Part shown: positions 42,103 to 49,972 of the stretch, piece after piece
How the letters are laid out: every line of letters starts with the position of its first letter
Position numbering within the stretch: position 1 is the first letter of the stretch
NCBI RefSeq assembly: GCF_014490785.1
Contig: NZ_CP051488.1
Location: 1,054,001-1,118,000, forward strand
Origin: Kosakonia sp. SMBL-WEM22
GTDB lineage: Bacteria; Pseudomonadota; Gammaproteobacteria; Enterobacterales; Enterobacteriaceae
DNA length: 64,000 bases
Reading direction: 5' to 3'
Notes under the pieces: model-generated
Told to the model about the DNA's origin: nothing
Seen by the model: the letters and a program-made list of their open reading frames with translations, nothing else
The model's database searches: none
Position numbers and translations under genes: made by a program

Positions 42103-42653
42103 TGTTTCTCCCCGGCGGTCTCTTCAATCGCTGCCAGAATATTGGCGTAGGCACCGCAGCGGCAGATATTGCCGCTCATGCGTTCACGGATCTCATCTGC
42201 CGTCATCTCTGGCGGAGAGACAAGATCGAGGGTCACATGGCTGGGAATGCCCTGCTCAATCTCTTGCAACATGGCGACGGAGGAGCAGATCTGCCCAGGC
42301 GTGCAGTACCCGCACTGGTAGCCGTCATGTTTAACAAAGGCCGCCTGCATGGGATGGAGCTCGTCCGGCGAGCCGAGTCCCTCAATGGTGGTGACCTCGG
42401 CACCCTGCTGCATCACCGCCAGGGTGAGGCAGGAGTTGATGCGACGGCCATTAACGATCACCGTGCAGGCGCCACACTGACCGTGATCGCACCCTTTCTT
42501 GGTGCCAGTCAGGTGTAGCGTTTCACGCAGTGCATCAAGAAGCGTGGTGCGGGTATCAACCTCAAGCTGTCGGCGCTCGCCGTTGACAGTTAAGGACAGC
42601 GGGATCATTTCCGGGGCGCGGTGCGCGTCCGGGGTGTTGCCTTGGTTGCTCAT
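42099..42653 (-). CDS. paoA: Aldehyde oxidoreductase 2Fe-2S subunit PaoA without Tat signal
   Basis: A 184-residue small subunit with two 2Fe-2S centres: KKGCDHGQCGACTV and a following Cys, and QCGYCTPGQ with SGNICRCGAYANI. E. coli PaoA (229 residues) starts MSNQGEYP, carries a twin-arginine signal and takes the complex to the periplasm. This protein starts MSNQGNTPDAHRAPEMIPL and goes straight into the ferredoxin domain, so about 45 residues with the RR motif are missing. The start is well supported (GGAGG 6 nt upstream) and no RR motif is found in the frame above it. The complex is therefore predicted to be cytoplasmic. Confidence 0.93.
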   Translation of the reverse strand: MSNQGNTPDAHRAPEMIPLSLTVNGERRQLEVDTRTTLLDALRETLHLTGTKKGCDHGQCGACTVIVNGRRINSCLTLAVMQQGAEVTTIEGLGSPDELHPMQAAFVKHDGYQCGYCTPGQICSSVAMLQEIEQGIPSHVTLDLVSPPEMTADEIRERMSGNICRCGAYANILAAIEETAGEKQ

Positions 42654-42804
42654 ACCAGGCCTCCAGTCATCAATGCGGGTGAATAAAAGGGGTGTGCTTA
42701 TAACGGTGTTATCGTTTTTTTAAGCTTTAAGCATAGACGTCACTCAGCAGAGGATTACTCCTAAATCATCTGCGCGGGAAAAACGGGGGGAGCAGGGGGG
42801 AGAA

Positions 42805-42829
42805 GCGGGCGGCAGCGGTGGCCGCCCGC
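42805..42829 (-). terminator. Strong hairpin downstream of zinT
   Basis: GCGGGCGGC (42805-42813) pairs with GCCGCCCGC (42821-42829). It lies 8 bp past the zinT stop, between zinT and the paoA promoter region. The T-tract is poor, so it may be an mRNA-stabilising or factor-assisted terminator. Confidence 0.5.
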
Positions 42830-42836
42830 AGAGAAA

Positions 42837-43478
42837 TCAGTGATGCAGCATCTCGTCGACGATTTGCTCTTTAGTCATATTGTAAGGGTAGTAGGTTGGC
42901 CAGTTATCCATCTCTTTCAGCAAGGCTTCCTGGGATTGATTACCCATGAAAATGTGAAAATGCTGAGACTGGCGCGGGGCGATGGTGTGATCGCTAAACT
43001 GCACATACTTCGGCGCTTTTGAGCTGGCATCTTTACACTCGAAGAGATAACGCACACCCTTTTTGCCCGAAGCGTAGGTCAGGATCTTGTAACCGGCGTA
43101 ATCATAGCGGCAGCTGTTAACGGTTTTGCCGGTGTGAAACTCCATCACGTTGTTTTCAATGCCGATGGTATCAACATCCGTGGCATAGCCTTTTTTGTAA
43201 TAGGCGCGGTACTCCTCTACCGTTTTATCGCCATGCTGCGCCTTTTTCTGCAGCACGGGATCGAGATCGCCGCTCAGCAGGTAAGGGTTAACGGATTGCC
43301 ACACCCCATCCCAGTCTGAAAGGGGGCGATCTTTCACGTCTTTATCATCAATAACCCCTTCGCTCGCTTTACGCTCCACTTCCGTCAGCGGTTTGCCGTG
43401 GTGATGCCCATGAGCAAAGCTCTGTGCGCTCAGTAGTAGCGCGCCCATTCCCAAAGCAAAAGCCGTTCTCTTCATCAT
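42837..43478 (-). CDS. zinT: Periplasmic zinc/cadmium-binding protein ZinT
   Basis: A 213-residue periplasmic lipocalin-like metal chaperone that binds zinc and assists ZnuABC under zinc starvation. A signal peptide ends near SFA-HGHHHGK, followed by the histidine-rich N-terminus. The conserved domain includes LSDWDGVWQSVNPYL, KGYATDVDTIGIE and the metal-ligand HFHIFMGN. ATG 43478 has GGGAG 8 nt upstream; GTG 43487 is less likely. A Zur box lies 35 bp upstream. Confidence 0.94.
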   Translation of the reverse strand: MMKRTAFALGMGALLLSAQSFAHGHHHGKPLTEVERKASEGVIDDKDVKDRPLSDWDGVWQSVNPYLLSGDLDPVLQKKAQHGDKTVEEYRAYYKKGYATDVDTIGIENNVMEFHTGKTVNSCRYDYAGYKILTYASGKKGVRYLFECKDASSKAPKYVQFSDHTIAPRQSQHFHIFMGNQSQEALLKEMDNWPTYYPYNMTKEQIVDEMLHH

Positions 43479-43512
43479 CGGTGTCACTCCCTGGTTACGT
43501 TTGTCATAAATT

Positions 43513-43535
43513 GAAATGTTATATTATAACAAAAA
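43513..43535 (-). promoter_or_regulatory. Zur box of zinT
   Basis: GAAATGTTATA-TTATAACAAAA is close to the Zur consensus GAAATGTTATA..TATAACATTTC, a near-perfect palindrome around TGTTATATTATAACA. Zur with zinc would repress zinT. Confidence 0.88.
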
Positions 43536-43821
43536 CAAACACCAGCCCCACTGGAGAGTGGCAGCAGGTGGCGGGTGACAAACCGTGTGATTAGTACACT
43601 AAACGCAGCGGTAAAATAAATTTAGCATTACGCTACGCTATTTTTCTTCATAAACCAGAGAGATAGAGGAATTAAAAAAACAGGGTTTGTTAAACGCGGT
43701 TTAAATTAACGGCTGCGCTTTGACATAAATTATGTTTATAGCCAGACTTAATCGTGAAAGGCGATTAATATGACGCTGATGTCATATTGATTATTTTTGA
43801 AACGACAGATGGAGAAATAAC

Positions 43822-43995
43822 ATGGCCGAGCATAGAGGCGGTTCCGGTAATTTCGCTGAAGATCGTGAGAAAGCCTCAGAAGCAGGGCGTAAAGGCGGGC
43901 AGCAGAGCGGTGGGAACTTCAAAAACGACCCAGAGCGCGCGTCCGAAGCCGGTAAAAAAGGCGGACAGAATAGCAACAGCAGCAATAAAAAATAG
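43822..43995 (+). CDS. KGG-repeat general stress protein (YciG/YmdF type)
   Basis: A 57-residue hydrophilic protein with two KGG-type repeats: REKASEAGRKGGQQSGGNF and PERASEAGKKGGQNS. These are the stress_KGG repeats of YciG, YmdF and Bacillus GsiB, small proteins tied to sigma-S stress response. GGAGAAATAAC precedes ATG 43822. A hairpin terminator at 44047-44066 follows. It is monocistronic between zinT and the heme genes. Confidence 0.88.
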   Translation: MAEHRGGSGNFAEDREKASEAGRKGGQQSGGNFKNDPERASEAGKKGGQNSNSSNKK

Positions 43996-44046
43996 TGGTG
44001 CCGTTGCTGTTTTAGCCTAAAGTTTAAAATTTATTTTTAAACGCTA

Positions 44047-44066
44047 GCGAGTCGGAAACGGCTCGC
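44047..44066 (+). terminator. Terminator of the KGG-repeat gene
   Basis: GCGAGTC/GGCTCGC with one G-U pair and a GGAAAC loop is followed by TTAATTATTTG. Confidence 0.65.
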
Positions 44067-44498
44067 TTAATTATTTGTATTGATGGTAGGCTCTGCCAGG
44101 ATATATAAAAACCCTTCCTGAGTTATTCATTGTTATATATTTTTTTAGTGGTATTTGCGGGCAAAAAAATCCCTCAGGTATAGGAAATCCGATCTGCGCC
44201 TGAGGGTATGCAAATGCATCTTCGTTACTAACAATGAGTTGGCGATCTATGCACAATTTGAATACCAGCATAGGCTGCTAAAACCCGCATTTGTAATGAA
44301 ATTTTACGCTCTTCACGAATAAATTATTTCATGAATAAATATTTGAAAATACGAAATTTTTAGCTATGTGGCCGGTTTTTTGAACCGATTCAGCTTACTT
44401 TTTCTCCACAAACGAGTGATTTTTAACCCTCTGCCGCCTGGTTTAACCCTCGTTACCTATCTATATTTACTAAACATACATTCGCAAAAGGAGGTTTT
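44067..44498. other. AT-rich intergenic stretch before a small ORF
   Basis: About 430 bp. A 66-codon minus-strand frame at 44071-44271 has no ribosome-binding site and no family resemblance. The right end (44400-44490) probably holds the promoter of the 25-residue ORF. Nothing else is supported. Confidence 0.45.
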
Positions 44499-44576
44499 GT
44501 GTTCACTATTGAAAAAGATGATCCACGCGAAGCGCCGGAGTCCGGCGACAAAAAACCGCAACCGGTTAAAAAATAG
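44499..44576 (+). CDS. 25-residue small hydrophilic protein candidate
   Basis: A GTG-started ORF of 25 codons preceded by the strong ribosome-binding site AAAGGAGG (44487-44494) 4 nt upstream, and followed 4 nt later by a rho-independent terminator. The product starts MFTIEKDDPREAPES and ends KPQPVKK; it is highly charged and probably disordered. The tight ribosome-binding site, ORF and terminator unit suggests a genuine small-protein gene. I do not recognise a family. Confidence 0.6.
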   Translation: MFTIEKDDPREAPESGDKKPQPVKK

Positions 44577-44580
44577 TCAA

Positions 44581-44604
44581 AAGGTCGCTTCGGCGGCCTT
44601 TTTT
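44581..44604 (+). terminator. Rho-independent terminator of the small ORF
   Basis: AAGGTCGC-TTCG-GCGGCCTT, with one G-U pair and a stable TTCG tetraloop, is followed by a T-run. Confidence 0.88.
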
Positions 44605-44637
44605 AATGCGGGCTAGCTCGCAGTTTTGTTTCAGAGC

Positions 44638-44657
44638 AAATGATAGTTATTCTCATT
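44638..44657 (+). promoter_or_regulatory. Fur-box-like site upstream of hutX
   Basis: AAATGATAGTTATTCTCATT resembles the Fur box (GATAATGATAATCATTATC) and lies 50 bp before hutX. Confidence 0.65.
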
Positions 44658-44707
44658 AATCGCTGCGGTGGAGAGGTGGCGAAGGAAAACTCAAAAAGGA
44701 GATAGAG

Positions 44708-45196
44708 ATGATGGAGAAGAGCTTACAGGAGTTTCTGCACAGCGAGCCGGATTGCATACTTGAACATGTCGCCCGCCATTACCAGACCACGCTGCTGGAA
44801 GTGGTACGGCAGCTGCCGGGCAGTAAGATGATTGCCGGTACCCACTTTGATGAGGTGTGGCAAGAGGTCACCACCTGGGGAAGGGTATTGCTACTGATCC
44901 ATACTGAAGATGTGATCCTTGAGTGCAGTATCGCTCTGCCGCCGGGTTTTTACAGCCACGGTTACTTCAATTTGCAGGGCAAAGAGCAGGTATCGGGCCA
45001 TATCAAGGCCGGGCACTGTTGCAACATCGCGTTTATAGAACGCAAGTTTATGGCAATGGATGCCGCTACCATCCTCTTTTTCAACGCTGCCGGCAGCGCG
45101 ATGCTGAAAATTTTCGTTGCCCGCGACGATCGCCACCAACTTATTCCACAGCAGTTGGCGGCGTTCCGTGCGTTAAGGCAGACCCTGGCGCAGTAA
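44708..45196 (+). CDS. hutX: Heme utilization cystosolic carrier HutX
   Basis: A 162-residue HuvX/HutX-family protein. HutX binds heme in the cytoplasm and passes it to a heme-degrading enzyme. Characteristic segments are VVRQLPGSKMIAGTHFDEVW, VILECSIALPPGFYSHGYFN and IAFIERKFMAMDAATILFFN. AAAGGAGATAGAG precedes ATG 44708; a second ATG at 44711 is possible. The Fur-like box upstream and the heme uptake operon nearby support iron-regulated heme handling. Its stop lies 2 bp from the stop of the convergent SelW-like gene. Confidence 0.9.
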   Translation: MMEKSLQEFLHSEPDCILEHVARHYQTTLLEVVRQLPGSKMIAGTHFDEVWQEVTTWGRVLLLIHTEDVILECSIALPPGFYSHGYFNLQGKEQVSGHIKAGHCCNIAFIERKFMAMDAATILFFNAAGSAMLKIFVARDDRHQLIPQQLAAFRALRQTLAQ

Positions 45197-45197
45197 A

Positions 45198-45485
45198 CTA
45201 CTCGCTGCGCTTCTCAACATGACCGAGCGGTTTTTCCGGAAAGCAGCAGTCGCGCACGCGGCGCTTGAGCTCTGCGGCATCGGGAAAACCGCCCTCCAGC
45301 TTACGATCCCAGATGATAAAGCCATCGGCTTCGATGACAAAAATGCCGCCGGTACCGGGAGTCAGCGTGACAGAGCCTAAATCAGTACTGAAAGTATGGA
45401 GCAGCTCCTGCGCCATCCAGCTGGCTCGCAGCATCCAGTTGCACTGAGCACAGTAGTGCAGCGTGATGACAGGTTTAGTGGACAT
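45198..45485 (-). CDS. SelT/SelW/SelH-family (Rdx) protein
   Basis: A 95-residue thioredoxin-like protein of the Rdx family with the CxxC redox motif at the N-terminus: ITLHYCAQCNWMLRASW. The C-terminal part has GGIFVIEADGFIIWDRK and GGFPDAAELKRRVRD, typical of SelW-like proteins. The cysteine form replaces the selenocysteine of animal SelW. ATG 45485 was chosen over the upstream frame because the conserved domain starts there, with GGGGA about 9 nt upstream. It is divergent from the heme receptor and shares the Fur-box intergenic region, so it may be iron-regulated. Function unknown. Confidence 0.85.
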   Translation of the reverse strand: MSTKPVITLHYCAQCNWMLRASWMAQELLHTFSTDLGSVTLTPGTGGIFVIEADGFIIWDRKLEGGFPDAAELKRRVRDCCFPEKPLGHVEKRSE

Positions 45486-45558
45486 AATTTCATCCCCCGC
45501 AGGAAAAAAGGTCAGCAAAGTGTAGGCAATATGATGAGATTATGAAATCGTTGCAAGT

Positions 45559-45580
45559 GATAATGGTTATCATTATTATC
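45559..45580. promoter_or_regulatory. Fur box between the SelW-like gene and the heme receptor
   Basis: GATAATGGTTATCATTATTA plus TC matches the 19-bp Fur box closely, with two overlapping GATAAT-type hexamers. It lies 74 bp upstream of the SelW-like start and about 110 bp before the receptor, so it could control both. Confidence 0.85.
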
Positions 45581-45688
45581 CTGCCCATAACAGAGAGTCG
45601 ATGCCTGGCCCGTGCGGCTGGTGTACGGTTCCGCTGATTCCTGGGAGTTGATGTGAGCCCGATGATAATAATTCAAAGGCACACACTT

Positions 45689-48043
45689 ATGACGACTACA
45701 CCCTTTTGCCAGCTACGCTTCAGAAACCGCGTGCTGGTTACCTCATTCCTGACAACGCTTACGCCCACTGCGACTTTTGCGGCAGAAACTCTCCCACGCG
45801 ACGAACACGATCGCGCCGAAGAGATGGTCATCACCGCACCTGCACCACGCCTCAAGGCCGGCAGCGATCGCACCATCGGTGCTGACGCACTGCAACACCA
45901 GGGGGCGAATGATTTTGGATCGATTATGCGTTATGAAACGCTGATCGGTGCCACCGGCGCAGGAGGTGGTTCCGGCAATGGTAAAAGCGGTTTCGACCGC
46001 GGCGGCTATACCGGCTATAACATTCGTGGCCTTGAGAGTAACCGCGTAGGTATTGATGTTGACGGCATTCCCCAGCCGGAAGCGACCGGACGCAGCTACG
46101 CCGGGCGCGCCGGGCTTAACACCTTTGGCATCGGCCGCGACTATATTGACCCCTACCTTTACGGTAGCGTGGCAATCCAACCGGGTGCGACCTCTGCGGA
46201 ACAAGCCAACACCGCCATCGGTGGCAATGTCTCGTTTCGGCCAAAATCTGCCGATGACTACCTGCATGAAGCGAAGCAGCACTACGCGGGCTACCAGAGT
46301 GATTATGACTCTGTAAATCGCAGCTGGCACAACGGCGTAACGGCAGCGGCAGGGGATGAGAGTGCGCGCGGGATGGTGATTTACAGCCGCCGCGACGGCC
46401 AGCAAACGCGCAACAACAGCGACAGGATTGGCGCTTATCCTGCTAACTGGCACTCCGATGCGCTGCTGCTCTCTGGTATCCTGCAAGCCTCCGGGGCACA
46501 CAAACTGACCTATACGGCGGACTATTACCACAAAACGACGCATACCCATTTCGATGCCTGGAGCCGTGACGGCAATACCATCATTGGCAATGCTCAACAA
46601 GATAGCCGTACCCGGCGCTGGGGCATCAGCCTGAAAGATGACTGGACCCCCCTTGATGCGTGGGTCGATAGCGCCTCGACAAAGCTCTATTTGCAGCACA
46701 CCGAGGCGCATGACCGGACGTGGATACCGGACAGCACCACCCGCATTCCGGGCAACGTCTACTCCAACTACAACACCGATACGGTCGGCATTCAGCATGC
46801 GCTGGCGAAAAGCATCGGCCGCCACGAGCTACGCGCCGGCTTCAATGCCAGCAGCAGCAAAACGCAGCGCCCATTCCGCCAGCAGCCCGCGGCAAATACC
46901 TTCAATGCGATTATGCAGCCTGAAGCCGACAGTAAAAGCGAGATCCTCGGCGCATTTGTGCAGGATCAGATCAATTTCGCCGCCGCAGGCCACAATGTTG
47001 CCCTCATTCCCGGCGTACGCGTGATGTATCAGTCCATGAAGCCGGAGAACCTCGCGAGCCTGACCACTACCAGCCGGGTGCTGAACACGCAAGACGTCGC
47101 CGGGCTGTACCACAAAAACAGTGACACTGAGTGGTTACCGTCACTGACTTTCCAGTATGAGATCACCCCTCGTTTAATGAGCTATCTGCAATACCGGCGC
47201 GGGGCGCAGTTCCCCAATGCCAGCCAGCGCTATGGCTCCTGGAATCTCGGCTCTAACTATGCCGGGCGTGCGCAGTATGCGCTGATCGGCAATGCGGCGC
47301 TAAAAACCGAAACCAGCGATAACCTCGAGTGGGGGCTAAAAGGCGAGATGGTGCAGGGCGTCACGCTGCGCAGTGCGCTCTTCTACAACAGCTACAAAAA
47401 CTTTATCGCTTACACCCGCTATCGCCGCGCCGACAGCCCGGCCAACTTTGCCAATGTGCCGTCGAACATCTACACCAGCTATCAGGCGGAAAACCGCGAC
47501 AAAGCCTTTATCTACGGCGGTGAAATCAGCGCCACGCTTGATGTTGGCACTTGGTTTGAAGAGGTAGACGGGCTGCGCGCGACGCTCGCTTATGGCTACG
47601 CCGAGGGGAAAGCTAAATCACGCTATCTGGGCGACGCTTACCGCGATCTCGACAGCGTCGCGCCGATGAAAGCGATTATCGGCCTCGGCTGGGACGATCC
47701 GGCAAAACGCTATGGCACCGCGCTGACCGCTACTTTTGTCAAAGGCAAGCGCGCTACCACCACCAGCCGCGAAACTTACCAGAACAGTGGCATGCCGATC
47801 GCTACCGCCGAAAGCCGTTATATGCGCGTACCCGGTTATGGTGTTGTCGACCTGAGCGCCTGGTGGCAGGTGGCGAAGCAGGTGAAGATTAACGGCGGCG
47901 TCTACAACCTCACCAACCGCAAATATTGGGACTACCTCAGCAGCCGTACGCAGGAAATGAGCACCCTTCAGGATAGCTATGACAACGCGCTGGCCGTAAT
48001 GCCAGGGCGCAGCTGGCAGCTGGGCGTCAATATTGATTTTTGA
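45689..48043 (+). CDS. TonB-dependent heme/hemoglobin receptor
   Basis: A 784-residue outer-membrane receptor at the head of the heme operon. After the signal peptide (cleavage near TFA-AETLP) come a TonB box-like region (EEMVITAP), the plug (GFDRGGYTGYNIRGLESNRVG to near residue 165) and a 22-strand barrel ending in GVNIDF with terminal Phe. It is of the TonB-hemin/hemoglobin family (HmuR/HemR/HasR). The usual FRAP and NPNL motifs are not conserved: the region reads RRGAQFPNASQRYG. ATG 45689 has AAAGG 9 nt upstream. GTG 45653, with GGGAG 5 nt upstream, would add 12 residues before the signal peptide. Confidence 0.9.
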   Translation: MTTTPFCQLRFRNRVLVTSFLTTLTPTATFAAETLPRDEHDRAEEMVITAPAPRLKAGSDRTIGADALQHQGANDFGSIMRYETLIGATGAGGGSGNGKSGFDRGGYTGYNIRGLESNRVGIDVDGIPQPEATGRSYAGRAGLNTFGIGRDYIDPYLYGSVAIQPGATSAEQANTAIGGNVSFRPKSADDYLHEAKQHYAGYQSDYDSVNRSWHNGVTAAAGDESARGMVIYSRRDGQQTRNNSDRIGAYPANWHSDALLLSGILQASGAHKLTYTADYYHKTTHTHFDAWSRDGNTIIGNAQQDSRTRRWGISLKDDWTPLDAWVDSASTKLYLQHTEAHDRTWIPDSTTRIPGNVYSNYNTDTVGIQHALAKSIGRHELRAGFNASSSKTQRPFRQQPAANTFNAIMQPEADSKSEILGAFVQDQINFAAAGHNVALIPGVRVMYQSMKPENLASLTTTSRVLNTQDVAGLYHKNSDTEWLPSLTFQYEITPRLMSYLQYRRGAQFPNASQRYGSWNLGSNYAGRAQYALIGNAALKTETSDNLEWGLKGEMVQGVTLRSALFYNSYKNFIAYTRYRRADSPANFANVPSNIYTSYQAENRDKAFIYGGEISATLDVGTWFEEVDGLRATLAYGYAEGKAKSRYLGDAYRDLDSVAPMKAIIGLGWDDPAKRYGTALTATFVKGKRATTTSRETYQNSGMPIATAESRYMRVPGYGVVDLSAWWQVAKQVKINGGVYNLTNRKYWDYLSSRTQEMSTLQDSYDNALAVMPGRSWQLGVNIDF

Positions 48044-48107
48044 CCGGGCAGCCTGTTACCCCCGGCATGCGCCGGGGACGTTAAGCCACATAAAGGACGT
48101 GAAAAAT

Positions 48108-49160
48108 ATGCCTGTATCTTCAAAGGATTATGCCGCCATCTGGCAGGAGTATCAGTTAATCAGAGCGCTTGAACCGGCAAAAAGCGCCAGAGATATCGCT
48201 TTCCAGCTGGCGATAAGCGAAGCGGAGCTGGCCGAGGCGCGCGTTGGTTACGATGCGGTACGCCTCGAGGGCACGGTGCGTCATATTTTCAAAGCGCTGG
48301 AGAGCGCCGGCGAAGCCAAAAGCATCTGTCGTAATGAATACGCCGTTCATGAGATGACCGGGCGTTTTACCAATCAACATATCAGCGACCGCGCCGGGGT
48401 AGTGCTCAACCCGCGCGGCCTCGATCTACGTCTCTTTATGAGCCAGTGGGCCTGCGCCTACTACCTGCGGGAGCAGGGGCCAAGAGGCGAGCGGCGTAGT
48501 ATTCAGTTTTTTGATCATCAGGGCGATGCGCTGCTGAAAATCTACGCTACGCCCTACACCGACGCCAGCCAGTGGGATGAAATCGTTGAGCGCTTTAGCG
48601 TGCGCCGTCAGGTACCACTCTCCATTTTCGCGGCCGAGAGCAAATTTTACGACGATGCGCCCGATGCCGAGGCAGTCGATCACGACTGGCGGGAGATGAC
48701 CGATGTACACCAGTTCTTCAACCTGCTGCGCAAGCACAACATCTCGCGCCAGCAAGCTTTCCGACTGGTGGGCGACGATCTCGCCTGTCAGGTCAGCAAC
48801 GACGCACTGCCCGCACTATTACAACAGGTGCAGCAAGAGGGCAACGAAATCATGATCTTTGTCGGCAACCGTGGCTGCATCCAGATCTTTACCGGCGCGC
48901 TGGAGAAGTGCGCGCCGGTGGGCGACTGGCTAAGGGTGATGAATAAAATTTTCACGCTGCATCTGCGCGAAGGAGGGATCCACGAAAGCTGGGTCACGCG
49001 CAAGCCGACCGCTGATGGGCATGTCACCAGCCTGGAGCTGTTTGCTGAAGATGGTACGCAAATCGCGCAGCTTTATGGTCAGCGCAGCGAAGGGGATCGC
49101 GAGCAGGCATGCTGGCGCGGACAAATTAACGCGCTGACGCCGTGGAGGGAAAAGGCATGA
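48108..49160 (+). CDS. hemS: Heme-degrading/heme-trafficking protein HemS (HmuS)
   Basis: A 350-residue cytoplasmic HemS/ChuS-type protein built from two related halves (about 20-165 and 190-340). These proteins take heme from the importer and degrade or store it. The conserved block DHDWREMTDVHQFFNLL near residues 191-207 holds the histidine that ligates heme in Yersinia HemS. ATG 48108 is preceded by AAAGGA 10 nt upstream. A palindromic hairpin CCCCGGC-ATGC-GCCGGGG lies between the receptor and this gene. The stop overlaps hmuT by ATGA. Confidence 0.92.
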   Translation: MPVSSKDYAAIWQEYQLIRALEPAKSARDIAFQLAISEAELAEARVGYDAVRLEGTVRHIFKALESAGEAKSICRNEYAVHEMTGRFTNQHISDRAGVVLNPRGLDLRLFMSQWACAYYLREQGPRGERRSIQFFDHQGDALLKIYATPYTDASQWDEIVERFSVRRQVPLSIFAAESKFYDDAPDAEAVDHDWREMTDVHQFFNLLRKHNISRQQAFRLVGDDLACQVSNDALPALLQQVQQEGNEIMIFVGNRGCIQIFTGALEKCAPVGDWLRVMNKIFTLHLREGGIHESWVTRKPTADGHVTSLELFAEDGTQIAQLYGQRSEGDREQACWRGQINALTPWREKA

Positions 49161-49972
49161 AAATCGTCGTAATGCTCTTACTGGTACTGCCCCTGCTGGC
49201 GGTGGCCGAGCCAAAAATTGTTGCCCTTGGCGGCGATGTCACGGAGATCGTCTATGGGCTTGGCGCCCAGAGCCAGCTGGTCGGGCGCGACAGCACCAGC
49301 ACCTGGCCTGCTGAGGTAAAGCAGCTGCCGAATGTCGGTTATGTTCGCCAGCTGAATGCGGAGGGCATTTTGTCGCTGCGGCCCACCATTGTGCTGGCGG
49401 GCAGCCAGGCGCAGCCCTCGCTGGTATTGAAAAGCGTGCAGGATAACGATGTCTACATGGTGCCGGTGCCGGGCGGGTATACGCTCTCAGAGATCGACAA
49501 GAAAGTCGTGGTGATCGCCCGCGCGCTTGGCAAAAACGAAGAGAGCCTGGCGGTGCGCAAAAAGCTGGCGACGGAGATTGCCGCACTGCCCACCTCACCG
49601 CTGGATAAAAAAGTGCTCTATATTCTCAGCCACGGCGGCATGGGCACACTGGTGGCGGGAAGAGAGACGGCGGCAGATGGTGCCATCCAGGCGGCCGGGC
49701 TTAATAATGCGATGCAGGGCTTTTCCCACTACCGCGCGATGTCGCAGGAGGGCGTGATCGCCAGCCAGCCGGATCTGGTGCTGATCTCTGCCGACGGCGT
49801 GAAGCACCTGGGCGGCGAGGAGAACATCTGGCTCTTACCGGGCCTCGCGCAAACGCCTGCCGGGCGCAACAAACAGCTGTTGATTGTCGATGAAGCCGCG
49901 CTACTGGGCTTTGGTCTGCGCACACCACAGGCGCTGCTGGAGCTGCGTAAAAAAGCGGAGCAGCTACCGTGA
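49157..49972 (+). CDS. hmuT: Heme ABC transporter periplasmic binding protein HmuT
   Basis: A 271-residue cluster A-III periplasmic binding protein. It has a short signal peptide (MKIVVMLLLVLPLLAVA-EPK), then VALGGDVTEIVYGLGAQSQL. The conserved tyrosine that ligates heme in HmuT/ShuT is probably in NVGYVRQLNAEG near residue 57. ATG 49157 overlaps the hemS stop; the Shine-Dalgarno GAGGGAAAAGG lies within the hemS 3' end. It delivers heme to HmuUV. Confidence 0.93.
   Translation: MKIVVMLLLVLPLLAVAEPKIVALGGDVTEIVYGLGAQSQLVGRDSTSTWPAEVKQLPNVGYVRQLNAEGILSLRPTIVLAGSQAQPSLVLKSVQDNDVYMVPVPGGYTLSEIDKKVVVIARALGKNEESLAVRKKLATEIAALPTSPLDKKVLYILSHGGMGTLVAGRETAADGAIQAAGLNNAMQGFSHYRAMSQEGVIASQPDLVLISADGVKHLGGEENIWLLPGLAQTPAGRNKQLLIVDEAALLGFGLRTPQALLELRKKAEQLP

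Noticed and set aside
44071..44271. 66-codon minus-strand frame near the heme region
   Set aside because: No ribosome-binding site, no recognisable domain, and the region is AT-rich intergenic DNA.
45743..46825. 360-codon frame antisense to the heme receptor
   Set aside because: The receptor on the plus strand has clear plug and barrel features; the antisense frame resembles no protein.
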